Source of the DNA: Oscillospiraceae bacterium
Lineage (GTDB): Bacteria > Bacillota > Clostridia > UMGS1810
Assembly: GCA_022769845.1 (NCBI GenBank)
Contig: JALEIO010000103.1
Coordinates: 1 to 29,209 of the forward strand
Direction of reading: 5' to 3'
DNA: 29,209 bases
Shown one piece after another: positions 1 through 6,597 of this stretch; within the stretch, counting starts at the first letter, position 1, and every line of letters starts with the position of its first letter. The position numbers and the translations under genes were made by a program. The notes beneath the pieces were generated by a model. That model was not told the DNA's origin. It made no database searches and worked only from the letters and a program-made list of their open reading frames with translations.

Positions 1-16
1 CCTTGAGGTTCTTATT

Positions 17-93
17 TGGTGGGCCTTCAGGGACTCGAACCCCGGACCAACCGGTTATGAGCCGGTTGCTCTAACCAACTGAGCTAAAGGCCC
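17..93 (-). tRNA. tRNA with CAT anticodon (elongator Met, possibly Ile2)
   Basis: On the minus strand this folds as a 77-nt cloverleaf. The acceptor stem GGGCCTT pairs with AAGGCCC, the D-arm begins AGCTCAGTTGG, the anticodon loop is CTCATAA, the T-arm carries GGTTCGAGTCC, and the 3' CCA is encoded. The anticodon is CAT. Elongator tRNA-Met is the likeliest identity, but an Ile2 tRNA whose C34 is changed to lysidine by TilS looks very similar and is not excluded. It is the last gene of the six-tRNA transcription unit; no terminator is visible before the window edge. Confidence 0.95.
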
Positions 94-113
94 AAATTAT
101 AATTAAAATTTGG

Positions 114-149
114 TTTGCGGTGTCTGATACAAACATCAAACACCGCAAA
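114..149. other. Inverted repeat in tRNA-Cys/tRNA-Met spacer
   Basis: The 10-bp arms TTTGCGGTGT (114-123) and ACACCGCAAA (140-149) are perfectly complementary. A further 4-bp TGAT/ATCA stem lies inside, after a 1x1 mismatch. In the tRNA transcript direction no U-tract follows, so a processing or spacer hairpin is more likely than a terminator. Confidence 0.6.
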
Positions 150-154
150 ACTTA

Positions 155-228
155 TGGAGGCGCCAACCAGATTTGAACTGGTGATAAAGGTGTTGCAGAC
201 CTCTGCCTTACCTCTTGGCTATGGCGCC
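155..228 (-). tRNA. tRNA-Cys (GCA)
   Basis: A 74-nt minus-strand cloverleaf. The acceptor stem GGCGCCA pairs with TGGCGCC, the discriminator base is U and the CCA is encoded. The anticodon loop CTGCAAC gives GCA. The short D-arm and U73 discriminator are typical of tRNA-Cys. It sits between tRNA-Gly and the CAT tRNA in one polycistronic unit. Confidence 0.96.
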
Positions 229-235
229 ATAAATC

Positions 236-263
236 AAAAGACGCAGCGTAATGTGCGTCTTTT
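236..263. other. Inverted repeat in tRNA-Gly/tRNA-Cys spacer
   Basis: AAAAGACGCA (236-245) and TGCGTCTTTT (254-263) form a perfect 10-bp stem with an 8-nt loop. The stem ends in U residues in both directions, so it could act as a weak terminator. Its place inside a tRNA operon, where the neighbouring spacers also have hairpins, suggests a processing role or partial attenuation. Confidence 0.6.
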
Positions 264-270
264 GTAAAAA

Positions 271-345
271 TGGAGCGGAAGACGAGATTCGAACTCGCGA
301 CGTTCACCTTGGCAAGGTGACGCTCTACCACTGAGCCACTCCCGC
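271..345 (-). tRNA. tRNA-Gly (GCC)
   Basis: A 75-nt minus-strand cloverleaf with encoded CCA. The acceptor stem GCGGGAG pairs with CTTCCGC with a central wobble/mismatch, the anticodon loop TTGCCAA gives GCC, and the T-loop is TTCGAAT. It is the fourth gene in transcription order. Confidence 0.96.
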
Positions 346-350
346 ATTTA

Positions 351-373
351 TAGCTTTGTTATAAGCAAAGCTA
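351..373. other. Inverted repeat in tRNA-Phe/tRNA-Gly spacer
   Basis: TAGCTTTG (351-358) and CAAAGCTA (366-373) form a perfect 8-bp stem with a 7-nt loop. It lies directly against the encoded CCA of tRNA-Phe. It probably folds in the precursor between the two tRNAs; no U-tract suggests termination. Confidence 0.55.
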
Positions 374-449
374 TGGTGCCTCCGGGCGGAATCGAACCAC
401 CGACACGGGGATTTTCAGTCCCCTGCTCTACCTACTGAGCTACAGAGGC
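374..449 (-). tRNA. tRNA-Phe (GAA)
   Basis: A 76-nt minus-strand cloverleaf. The acceptor GCCTCTG pairs with CGGAGGC, the discriminator is A and the CCA is encoded. The anticodon loop CTGAAAA gives GAA, and the variable region GTGTC is typical of tRNA-Phe. The spacer to tRNA-Asp (450-528) is the longest in the cluster at 79 nt. Confidence 0.96.
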
Positions 450-528
450 AAATCGTGTTGCTGAAAATATCCCCTAAAGGCATTCTCATATTTACCAACA
501 GCATATGCACAAAAATATATAAATAAAA

Positions 529-605
529 TGGCGACCCGGAAGGGGCTCGAACCCTCGACCTCCAGCGTGACAGGCTGGCATTCTAACCAACTGAACTACC
601 GGGCC
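529..605 (-). tRNA. tRNA-Asp (GTC)
   Basis: A 77-nt minus-strand cloverleaf. The acceptor GGCCCGG pairs with CCGGGTC, the anticodon loop CTGTCAC gives GTC, the T-loop is TTCGAGC and the CCA is encoded. It is separated from tRNA-Val by only 12 nt, so the two are certainly co-transcribed. Confidence 0.96.
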
Positions 606-617
606 GTAAAAAGAGTT

Positions 618-693
618 TGGTGGGCGGTACAGGGCTCGAACCTGTGACCCTCTGCTTGTAAGGCAGACGCTCTCCCAGCTGAGCTAACCACCC
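618..693 (-). tRNA. tRNA-Val (TAC)
   Basis: A 76-nt minus-strand cloverleaf with acceptor GGGTGGT pairing with ACCGCCC, anticodon loop CTTACAA (TAC), T-loop TTCGAGC and encoded CCA. It is the first gene of the tRNA unit, about 100 nt downstream of the promoter at 791-819. The sequences flanking the acceptor stem (near 613-618 and 695-700) are themselves complementary and could extend the stem in the precursor. Confidence 0.96.
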
Positions 694-790
694 GAAACTC
701 ATTTGTGCCGTTTAAGTAAAATTACTTTTACAGATGAATTAAAACCGCACAATAATCGGTTTATAACTATCACCCCGAGCAACAATCAAT

Positions 791-819
791 AGTATACCCT
801 AAAACTTTTTATTTGTCAA
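791..819 (-). promoter_or_regulatory. Promoter of the tRNA operon
   Basis: On the minus strand a perfect -35 box TTGACA (814-819) is followed after exactly 17 nt by a -10 box TATACT (791-796). It faces the tRNA genes and lies just past the hslO stop, so the tRNAs have their own strong sigma-A-type promoter. Confidence 0.9.
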
Positions 820-837
820 TACTTTTTTTCAATTTTT

Positions 838-1749
838 TTAAATTTTTTTAAAATTTTTTGTCTTATTATTTTCTGCATTTTCAAGAAGTATTTTAAGGTC
901 ATTTTCGTCAAAATTATAAACCTTATCGCAAAAATGACACATTATTTCTGCCTTTTTATCCTTCTTTATAATATCCTCAAGTTCGCTTTTTCCGAGAGAA
1001 ACAAGTGCCTTCTCAACGCGATCGCGGCTGCAGTTGCAATAATACTTCGTATCCGTCTTATCGGTAATTTCAAAATCTATGCCGTCGAGAGCACACTTTA
1101 AAATATCTTCAGGCAGCATATTATCCTCAAGCATTTTTGTAACCGAAGTGATTTTTTTAACGTTTTCTTCAAGCCTTGTAATCGTTTCGTCTGTTGCTTC
1201 AGGCATAACCTGCACAATAAATCCGCCTGCCGCTTTAACGCTTAAATCAACGTCAACAAGCACACCAAGCCCTACAACCGACGGAATTTGCTCGGAAACG
1301 GCAAAATACGAGGTCAAATCGTCGCCTATTTCACCGCTGACCAGCGGGACCTTGCCGACATACGGCTCTTTCAAGCCAAAATCTCTTATAACCGTTAAAA
1401 ATCCGTCCGTGCCGACTGCGCCGCCAACGTCAAGCTTTCCCTTGTCATTTTTCGGCAGAACAACTTTAGGATTGCCCACATAGCCTTTTACGTTTGAATG
1501 ACAGTCAGCCGTTGCAAGAACCCTTCCGATAGGACCGTTTCCCGTAATTTGCACCGTGAGCAAATCATCCTCGGATTTGAGCATTGCTCCCATCATTGCA
1601 GACGCCGTTAAAAGCCTTCCGAGTGCAGCTGATGCAACCGGGTAAAGCGAATGAATTTTCTGCGCCCTGTTGACCAAATTTGTTGTTACGGCACAAAACG
1701 CGCGCACACTGCCGTCCTTCGCAGCGGCTCTTACTATATAATCCTTCAT
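838..1749 (-). CDS. hslO: Hsp33 redox-regulated chaperone HslO
   Basis: Hsp33 is a cytoplasmic holdase that is inactive when reduced and zinc-bound, and is switched on by oxidation plus unfolding. The 303-residue length is normal for the family. The N-terminal domain begins MKDYIVRAAAKDG and has the conserved stretch around NLVNRAQ...SAALGRLLTA. The C-terminal redox switch is intact: CxC at residues 238/240 and CxxC at 271/274, the four zinc ligands. GGAGGA lies 11 nt before the ATG. It is last in a minus-strand run after the hydrogenase-like gene and second DRTGG gene (18-nt gap), so it is probably co-transcribed with that module. An oxidative-stress chaperone beside a putative redox sensor is suggestive but not proof of a link. 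The C-terminal tail is Lys/Asn-rich. Identification is secure. Confidence 0.96.
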   Translation of the reverse strand: MKDYIVRAAAKDGSVRAFCAVTTNLVNRAQKIHSLYPVASAALGRLLTASAMMGAMLKSEDDLLTVQITGNGPIGRVLATADCHSNVKGYVGNPKVVLPKNDKGKLDVGGAVGTDGFLTVIRDFGLKEPYVGKVPLVSGEIGDDLTSYFAVSEQIPSVVGLGVLVDVDLSVKAAGGFIVQVMPEATDETITRLEENVKKITSVTKMLEDNMLPEDILKCALDGIDFEITDKTDTKYYCNCSRDRVEKALVSLGKSELEDIIKKDKKAEIMCHFCDKVYNFDENDLKILLENAENNKTKNFKKI

Positions 1750-1767
1750 AATTTTGTTAATCCTCCG

Positions 1768-2094
1768 TTAAATAAGCGCACCAAGCTTTACCGCAAGCTG
1801 ATATGCAGTATCGGCGCTTGAAAAAATTATCACATCTTCGTCCTTTGCCTTGTTAATAACGTCCGCGCCCACTTCAATGCCTTCGGGAACAATAATGCAC
1901 GACGCCTCGGTAAGCACTGCGATTGCAACAATATTAAGGTTTGTCTGCACCGTTATCCAAACGTTTTTATCGCCTACGCGCCCCATAGCAAGGCTCAAAA
2001 GGTCGCTGATATAGCACCCTGATACCTCTTTTTTGTTGTTGTTTTCGGTAAGACATTTCAAACCGAGTTTTTCTTCAATTTCGCAAGTATTCAT
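1768..2094 (-). CDS. DRTGG-type small protein (second copy)
   Basis: A protein of about 108 residues resembling the DRTGG domain, a small alpha/beta module of uncertain biochemical role found in HPr-kinase N-terminal regions, CBS proteins and clostridial stand-alone proteins. The match is from the pattern SDLLSLAMGRVGDKNVWITV, then hydrophobic strands and a closing helix AYQLAVKLGAL. The ATG at 2094 is preferred because GAGG (2104-2107) lies 9 nt upstream; a TTG at 2109 would overlap the previous stop and lacks a spaced ribosome site. It follows the hydrogenase-like gene by 11 nt, with its ribosome site inside the end of that gene. It has the same general layout as the protein at 3873-4214, so the two are probably paralogues flanking the ATPase and hydrogenase genes. 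The literal D-R-T-G-G string is absent. Function is not known. Confidence 0.75.
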   Translation of the reverse strand: MNTCEIEEKLGLKCLTENNNKKEVSGCYISDLLSLAMGRVGDKNVWITVQTNLNIVAIAVLTEASCIIVPEGIEVGADVINKAKDEDVIIFSSADTAYQLAVKLGALI

Positions 2095-2105
2095 ATAAAC
2101 CAGCC

Positions 2106-3398
2106 TCAACTTTTATCGTTTTTGTTATTTAAACCCTTAAATTCTTCAAGACCTTCAGCAAGCTCCAGAATTTTTGCCTTAAGGTTGTAAATACACGCGC
2201 TTTTTGTAGCATATCCGCGCACAATATCCTCCGCCAGCGCACGGCAGGTAGGCGCACCGCACGAGCCGCAGTCAAGACCGGGAAGAGTATCCGAAATTTC
2301 AATCATACGCTTCATTTTTTCCATTGCCGTAACCATATCGTCGTCCAGTCCGAGCGCCTTGTTATACGGAATTGGAGCGTTCATCATAACGTCGGCGGTT
2401 ATATTATCGATTGATTCTTTTCCGGGAAGTTTTTTTGCAAGTTTTTTAATTTTTGTCTGTGCAACAAAACCGTTTTCAACCGTCAGCGGACCGCCCACAC
2501 AGCCGCCGGTGCATGCTAAAATTTCAGCGTATTCAACATCCGAAAGCTTGTCGTTTTCAATTTCCTCCAAAATTTTTACAACGTTATGTATACCATCGAC
2601 GGCAATTACATTTTCGCGTTCGAGCGCCGCAACCTCGCCGCCCGAATTTGCCCAGCAAACGCCGTTAAATCCTGCCTTTGACAACCTTTCAATATCGCTT
2701 TTTTCTGAAATGAACGGCAGAACCTTGCGGTAAATATCGTTCACCGAAAAAACACCGTCAACATAGCTTTTATCAACGCCGCACGGATATTTTGCGCCCA
2801 TTGCCTTTGCGGCGCACGGGCTTATAAAAAATGTTCCTATTTCATCTTCACGAAAAGACGTTTTTTCCGCCGCGATTTTTTTTGCAAGCCGACCTGCCAA
2901 ATCCATAGGCGAAATAATAGGTATAAGATTCGGTATAAGATTTGGAAATCTTATACTTATAAGCTTTACAACCGCGGGGCACGCGGAGCTTATTGTGGGC
3001 ATTAAAAGCTCGCCCGAATCAATAAGCTTTTTCGTTTCGCGCGTTATTATCTGCGCCGCATAGGCAACCTCGAACACATCGTCAAAACCAATCTTTATAA
3101 GCGCGTTTAAAATTGCGCTTATATTGTCAACCTTTTTAAACTGTCCGTAAAATGCCGGCGCCGGCAGCGCGATTTTATATTTAAAATTATTAATAATTTC
3201 AAAGTTATCTGTCACGCCTTTTTTTGCGTGATACGGGCAAACTCTTATACATTCGCCGCAATCGATACATTTTTCCTTGATAATTCTTGCTTTTCCGTTT
3301 CGCACTCTGATAGCTTGAGTGGGGCAAAGCTGAATACACTTGGTGCAACCCTTACATTTTTCTTTGTCGAGAGTAACGGAATGAATGATATTATTCAC
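2106..3398 (-). CDS. Putative sensory [FeFe]-hydrogenase-like iron-sulfur protein
   Basis: About 430 residues. Residues 10-57 hold two 4Fe-4S ferredoxin motifs (C15/18/21/25 and C44/47/50/54). The catalytic-type domain keeps the four cysteines expected to bind the H-cluster: C140 (motif SSACP), C195 (SPCAAK), and C296 and C300 (ACTGGCVGGP). A C-terminal FeS domain has C377, C380, C385 and C402 (LPGLDCGSCGAPTC). The Cys that passes protons in ordinary [FeFe]-hydrogenases, just before C140, is Ala139. That substitution, the FeS domain and the absence of accessory subunits recall the putatively sensory group C/D enzymes; group C members usually have a C-terminal PAS domain, which is missing here. 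GTG at 3398 is chosen over GTG at 3404 because AGAAGG (3406-3411) is 7 nt from the former and 1 nt from the latter. It lies between the ATPase gene and the second DRTGG gene. A non-hydrogenase iron-sulfur role is possible. Confidence 0.85.
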   Translation of the reverse strand: MNNIIHSVTLDKEKCKGCTKCIQLCPTQAIRVRNGKARIIKEKCIDCGECIRVCPYHAKKGVTDNFEIINNFKYKIALPAPAFYGQFKKVDNISAILNALIKIGFDDVFEVAYAAQIITRETKKLIDSGELLMPTISSACPAVVKLISIRFPNLIPNLIPIISPMDLAGRLAKKIAAEKTSFREDEIGTFFISPCAAKAMGAKYPCGVDKSYVDGVFSVNDIYRKVLPFISEKSDIERLSKAGFNGVCWANSGGEVAALERENVIAVDGIHNVVKILEEIENDKLSDVEYAEILACTGGCVGGPLTVENGFVAQTKIKKLAKKLPGKESIDNITADVMMNAPIPYNKALGLDDDMVTAMEKMKRMIEISDTLPGLDCGSCGAPTCRALAEDIVRGYATKSACIYNLKAKILELAEGLEEFKGLNNKNDKS

Positions 3399-3422
3399 TT
3401 TCACACCTTCTCTTAACCGTTT

Positions 3423-3854
3423 TTAAGCATTGTTTTTAACAAGCATTTCAATGGTGGTACCTTTGCCGAGCTCTGTTGTAATGTGCATTTCATCAGTATA
3501 TTTTTTCATATTAGGCAGTCCCATACCCGCGCCAAAGCCAAGCTCGCGCACAGAATCCGCCGCAGTGGAATATCCCTCCTGCATGGCAAGCGAAACATCT
3601 GCTATACCCGGGCCGTTATCAGCCAAAACCATTTTTATGTATTCGGGAGTAATCTCAACGTCAATATGACCGCCGTTTGCGTGAATAACCATATTGATTT
3701 CACCCTCGTACATTGCAACCGCAACTTTTCGTATAATCTCGGGGTCAACGCTTAATTGACGCAGCATTTTTTTTAGCTTTGTGGACGCCTCCCCTGCCGC
3801 AGAAAAATCACTTGCGTCAACATCAAACCTTACAGAAATATTATTGTCAGCCAT
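3423..3854 (-). CDS. RsbW/RsbT-like histidine-kinase-type ATPase (anti-sigma factor/Ser kinase family)
   Basis: A 143-residue protein consisting of one GHKL ATP-binding domain and no sensor or phosphoacceptor part. Visible motifs are the N-box E50/E52/N54/H58 (YEGEINMVIHA), the G1 box D78-NGPG-I83 and the glycine-rich lid GFGAGMGL (105-112). Members of this family bind ATP and either sequester sigma factors or phosphorylate a Ser/Thr on an STAS partner protein. No sigma factor or STAS gene is in the window. The gene lies 18 nt from the preceding DRTGG gene and about 24 nt before the hydrogenase-like gene, so it is translated from the same mRNA. GGAG lies 6 nt before the ATG. By inference it may relay the redox state of the hydrogenase-like protein, perhaps through the DRTGG proteins. 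The family is clear; substrate and partner are not. Confidence 0.85.
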   Translation of the reverse strand: MADNNISVRFDVDASDFSAAGEASTKLKKMLRQLSVDPEIIRKVAVAMYEGEINMVIHANGGHIDVEITPEYIKMVLADNGPGIADVSLAMQEGYSTAADSVRELGFGAGMGLPNMKKYTDEMHITTELGKGTTIEMLVKNNA

Positions 3855-3872
3855 AATTTTCTCCGTTCGTCA

Positions 3873-4214
3873 TCAATCGTTATGGAGCCCTGCGTCATAA
3901 AGCTTGCCGCACGCCATATAAAGCGGCAAATCGGTTGAAAGCACCGCAATTTTCATATCCTTTGCAAGCTCTATAATGTCGTTACCCGGCATTTTTCCTC
4001 TTACAAAAACAATAGCTTTCATATCCATCATTTCAGCGGTTCTTACAACCTGCAAATTTACAAGCCCGGTAAGCAGCATCGCCTGATTTTTAACAAACGC
4101 AAGAACATCGCTCATAAGGTCGCAGCCGCACGCCGAAAGCACCTCGGTATCCAATCCCTTGCCTTCGCACAGCACCTTTGCGTTTAAAACCTTACTGACA
4201 CATTCAATTTTCAT
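3873..4214 (-). CDS. DRTGG-type small protein (first copy)
   Basis: A 113-residue protein, mostly one small alpha/beta domain: a CDLMSDVLAFVKNQAMLLTG segment, then strand/helix alternation ending in LPLYMACGKLYDAGL. This resembles the DRTGG family, whose stand-alone members in Clostridia commonly sit beside hydrogenase and GHKL ATPase genes (recalled from family knowledge, not checked). Cys29 and Cys31 (ACGC) near the start of the domain are noticeable but no metal site is proven. GGAGG (4224-4228) lies 9 nt before the ATG. It starts 24 nt after the tyrS stop and ends 18 nt before the ATPase gene, so it is the first gene of the putative sensor module within the longer tyrS-hslO run. Molecular function is unknown. 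Confidence 0.75.
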   Translation of the reverse strand: MKIECVSKVLNAKVLCEGKGLDTEVLSACGCDLMSDVLAFVKNQAMLLTGLVNLQVVRTAEMMDMKAIVFVRGKMPGNDIIELAKDMKIAVLSTDLPLYMACGKLYDAGLHND

Positions 4215-4238
4215 TGCTCGTTACCTCCGAAAAAGAAT

Positions 4239-5465
4239 TTATCCTTCGATTATAATTTTGTGGTAAACCTTTTTACCCTTTTTAATGATAACGCTGCCGT
4301 CTTCAAAGTCGTTTTCACATATATTTTGCGCAATGTCCGAAACCTTGTTTCCGTTAACCGACACGCCGCCCTGCTGAATAAGACGTCTGCCCTCTCCCTT
4401 TGACGGGATAAGATTTGCTTTAAGCATAAGGTCAATAATATTTATACACTGCGCTTCTTCTTTTGTAATGGCGGTTGTGGGCATACTCGAGTTATCGGCA
4501 CCGGCTCCGAAAACAGCCTCCGCCGCGCTTTGCGCCTTTTTAGCCTCCTGCTCGCCGTGAACAAGCTTTGTAACCTCGTATGCAAGACGTCTTTTAGCTT
4601 CGTTAAGCTGCTGACCCTCCCATTTTTCCATTTCATATATTTCTTCCATCGGCACAAATGTAATAAGCTTTAAGCATTTAATAACGTCCGCGTCATCAAC
4701 GTTTCTCCAATATTGATAAAACTCGTACGGCGAAGTTTTTTCGGGGTCGAGCCACAGCGCTCCCTTTTGCGTTTTGCCCATTTTTTTGCCCTCACTGTTT
4801 GCAAGAAGGGTAAACGTCATACCGTACACCTGTTTTTGGTCCTTTCGGCGACAAAGGTCAATACCGCCCAAAATATTGCTCCATTGGTCATCGCCGCCAA
4901 GCTCGATTTTACAGTTGTATTTTCTGTTGAGCATCAAAAAGTCGTAGCTTTGCATAAGCATATAGTTAAACTCAAGAAAGGTAAGCCCTTTTTCCAGCCT
5001 TTGCTTGTAGCACTCCGCGGTAAGCATTTTGTTAACCGAGAAGCACGAGCCGATATCGCGCATAAAATCAACGTAGTTAAGGTTTAAAAGCCAGTCGGCG
5101 TTATTGACCATAATCGCTTTGCCGTCCGAAAAATCAACAATGGTGGAAAGCTGTTTTTTAAAGCGTTCGCAGTTGTAGTTTATGGTTTCCATCGTCATCA
5201 TCTGACGCATATCGGTTCTTCCCGAAGGGTCGCCGATTGTGCCTGTTCCGCCGCCTACCAATGCAATCGGACGGTGACCGAAATTCTGCATATGGCGCAT
5301 AACAACCATTTGCAGAAAATGCCCGACGTGAAGGCTGTCGGCGGTGGGGTCGAATCCTATATAAAAAGTAACCTTCTCGTTTGCAAGAAGCTCCCTGATT
5401 TCTTTTTCGTGCGTGGTCTGTGCTATAAGCCCTCTTTCGGCAAGCACATCATAAACGTTATTCAT
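4239..5465 (-). CDS. tyrS: Tyrosyl-tRNA synthetase
   Basis: A class I aminoacyl-tRNA synthetase that charges tRNA-Tyr in the cytoplasm. The 408-residue length fits bacterial TyrRS. Seen in order: the HIGH-type motif HVGH (46-49) after YIGFDPTADSL, the tyrosine/adenylate pocket GGDDQWSNI (190-198), the KMSKS-type loop KMGKT (228-232), and a C-terminal S4 RNA-binding domain (from about 343, including GRRLIQQGGVSVNG). The ribosome site AAAGGA is 9 nt before the ATG. Many clostridial tyrS genes have a T-box leader; the 51-nt gap upstream is too short for one, so expression must come from upstream or from a weak promoter in the gap. It is followed at 24 nt by the DRTGG/hydrogenase module. Identification is secure. 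Confidence 0.97.
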   Translation of the reverse strand: MNNVYDVLAERGLIAQTTHEKEIRELLANEKVTFYIGFDPTADSLHVGHFLQMVVMRHMQNFGHRPIALVGGGTGTIGDPSGRTDMRQMMTMETINYNCERFKKQLSTIVDFSDGKAIMVNNADWLLNLNYVDFMRDIGSCFSVNKMLTAECYKQRLEKGLTFLEFNYMLMQSYDFLMLNRKYNCKIELGGDDQWSNILGGIDLCRRKDQKQVYGMTFTLLANSEGKKMGKTQKGALWLDPEKTSPYEFYQYWRNVDDADVIKCLKLITFVPMEEIYEMEKWEGQQLNEAKRRLAYEVTKLVHGEQEAKKAQSAAEAVFGAGADNSSMPTTAITKEEAQCINIIDLMLKANLIPSKGEGRRLIQQGGVSVNGNKVSDIAQNICENDFEDGSVIIKKGKKVYHKIIIEG

Positions 5466-5516
5466 CTGGTCTTATCCTTTCGTACATATATTATCATTTT
5501 AATTTTAACACAACTT

Positions 5517-6566
5517 TTATACCATTTCAAGTATTTGTTTTATTGTTTTTTCACAAAGCGACATAATCTTTTTAAAATTCATATTGGGAATATAGAATTT
5601 TTCCAAATCGTCGTGCAGCTTCTTTGCGCCTGAAAGCGTTTCAACCGCTTTGTTTATAAGATTTTTATACATCTGCATATCATATTCCAATTCGTCCTGA
5701 TAAAGTGATTTTTTAGAAAATTCGTAAATTTCGCCGTCGGAATAATTATGAAATTCGTTATCGGTGCAAAACGCAAGCTTTAAATGCGGAATTAAAAGAT
5801 GCTCGCATTTTTTTGAAGGCTCCATAACGCAGTAAAATTTTTCGGTATCCATACCTCTTTTTGTTGCCGCGTCGGAAATTTCATTCAAAACATTTCCCGT
5901 AAATCCTTTAAGAATTTTAACCCTGTATCCATCAAACAGCGTTTGAGGGCGGAATTTTAAGCCCGACGGAGTAATTGCCGAGGCAAAAAGCTTTCTCTCG
6001 TTTCCGACAACAGGGCAAATGCAAAGATGCGAAAATTCATCTTTTACAATTTTTTCAACATACAAATTACGTTCATAGCGGTCGTACGATTTTTCGTTTA
6101 TAACGTTTATATCATCATAAAATGCCTTTGCGGCGGCAAGATACTTATATGCGCGGCTGAATGTTTCGCCTATTTCGCGGTTGGTGTCAATAATGCCGCG
6201 TTTTTCACCCGTCATTTTTTCCTCGTCCCAAAATTCGCCCAAATTTATAATTTTATCCACCGCGCCGGGGTTTTTCGGGTCTACAATGTGCGGAGCAGTG
6301 CCGTCAAGAAAGGCAATTTTGAGCCTTTTTACGAAAATGCCGTCCAAAGAATCATCATCGGAGGAGCAATGAATAAATTCAACATCATAGCCGAGCGAGA
6401 GGATTTTTTCGGCAATTTTCCGCATAAAAGATGACTTTCCCGTTCCGGGGCCGCCCTTTATGCAGTAAATTTTTCTTGCCTCCTGCTGCGAAACAATGCT
6501 GTCATAGTACGAAAAAAATCCGTCCGGTGTGTTTGCTCCCAGATAAAAATGCTTTTCATTTGACAT
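5517..6566 (-). CDS. P-loop ATPase of unknown function (PRK06851-like)
   Basis: About 349 residues when started at the ATG at 6566, which has GAGGGTG just upstream; an earlier in-frame ATG at 6608 lies in the terminator arm and has no ribosome site. A Walker A motif GGPGTGKSS (38-46) follows a short N-terminal part (YLGANTPDGFFSYYDSI). Further on are an acidic stretch SSDDDSLDG and long helical regions near the C-terminus. The pattern resembles a family of conserved Firmicutes ATPases known to me only as PRK06851, with no established function. No membrane segment or DNA-binding motif is visible. It precedes tyrS by 51 nt on the same strand, so it may share its transcript. The P-loop is certain; the family name is from memory. 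Confidence 0.8.
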   Translation of the reverse strand: MSNEKHFYLGANTPDGFFSYYDSIVSQQEARKIYCIKGGPGTGKSSFMRKIAEKILSLGYDVEFIHCSSDDDSLDGIFVKRLKIAFLDGTAPHIVDPKNPGAVDKIINLGEFWDEEKMTGEKRGIIDTNREIGETFSRAYKYLAAAKAFYDDINVINEKSYDRYERNLYVEKIVKDEFSHLCICPVVGNERKLFASAITPSGLKFRPQTLFDGYRVKILKGFTGNVLNEISDAATKRGMDTEKFYCVMEPSKKCEHLLIPHLKLAFCTDNEFHNYSDGEIYEFSKKSLYQDELEYDMQMYKNLINKAVETLSGAKKLHDDLEKFYIPNMNFKKIMSLCEKTIKQILEMV

Positions 6567-6597
6567 AAAATCACCCTCATAATTAAAATTTTGCAGC

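Noticed and set aside
2929..2953. Short tandem repeat (coding N-L-I-P twice) in the hydrogenase-like gene
   Set aside because: Two 12-bp units within a coding region; too small to call a repeat element or a sign of recombination.
3423..3854. Sensor histidine kinase
   Set aside because: The protein is a single GHKL ATPase domain without a dimerisation/phosphoacceptor His region or sensor domain, so the RsbW/RsbT-like class fits better.
5466..5516. T-box leader for tyrS
   Set aside because: Only 51 nt are available and no T-box core sequence or terminator/antiterminator pair is present.
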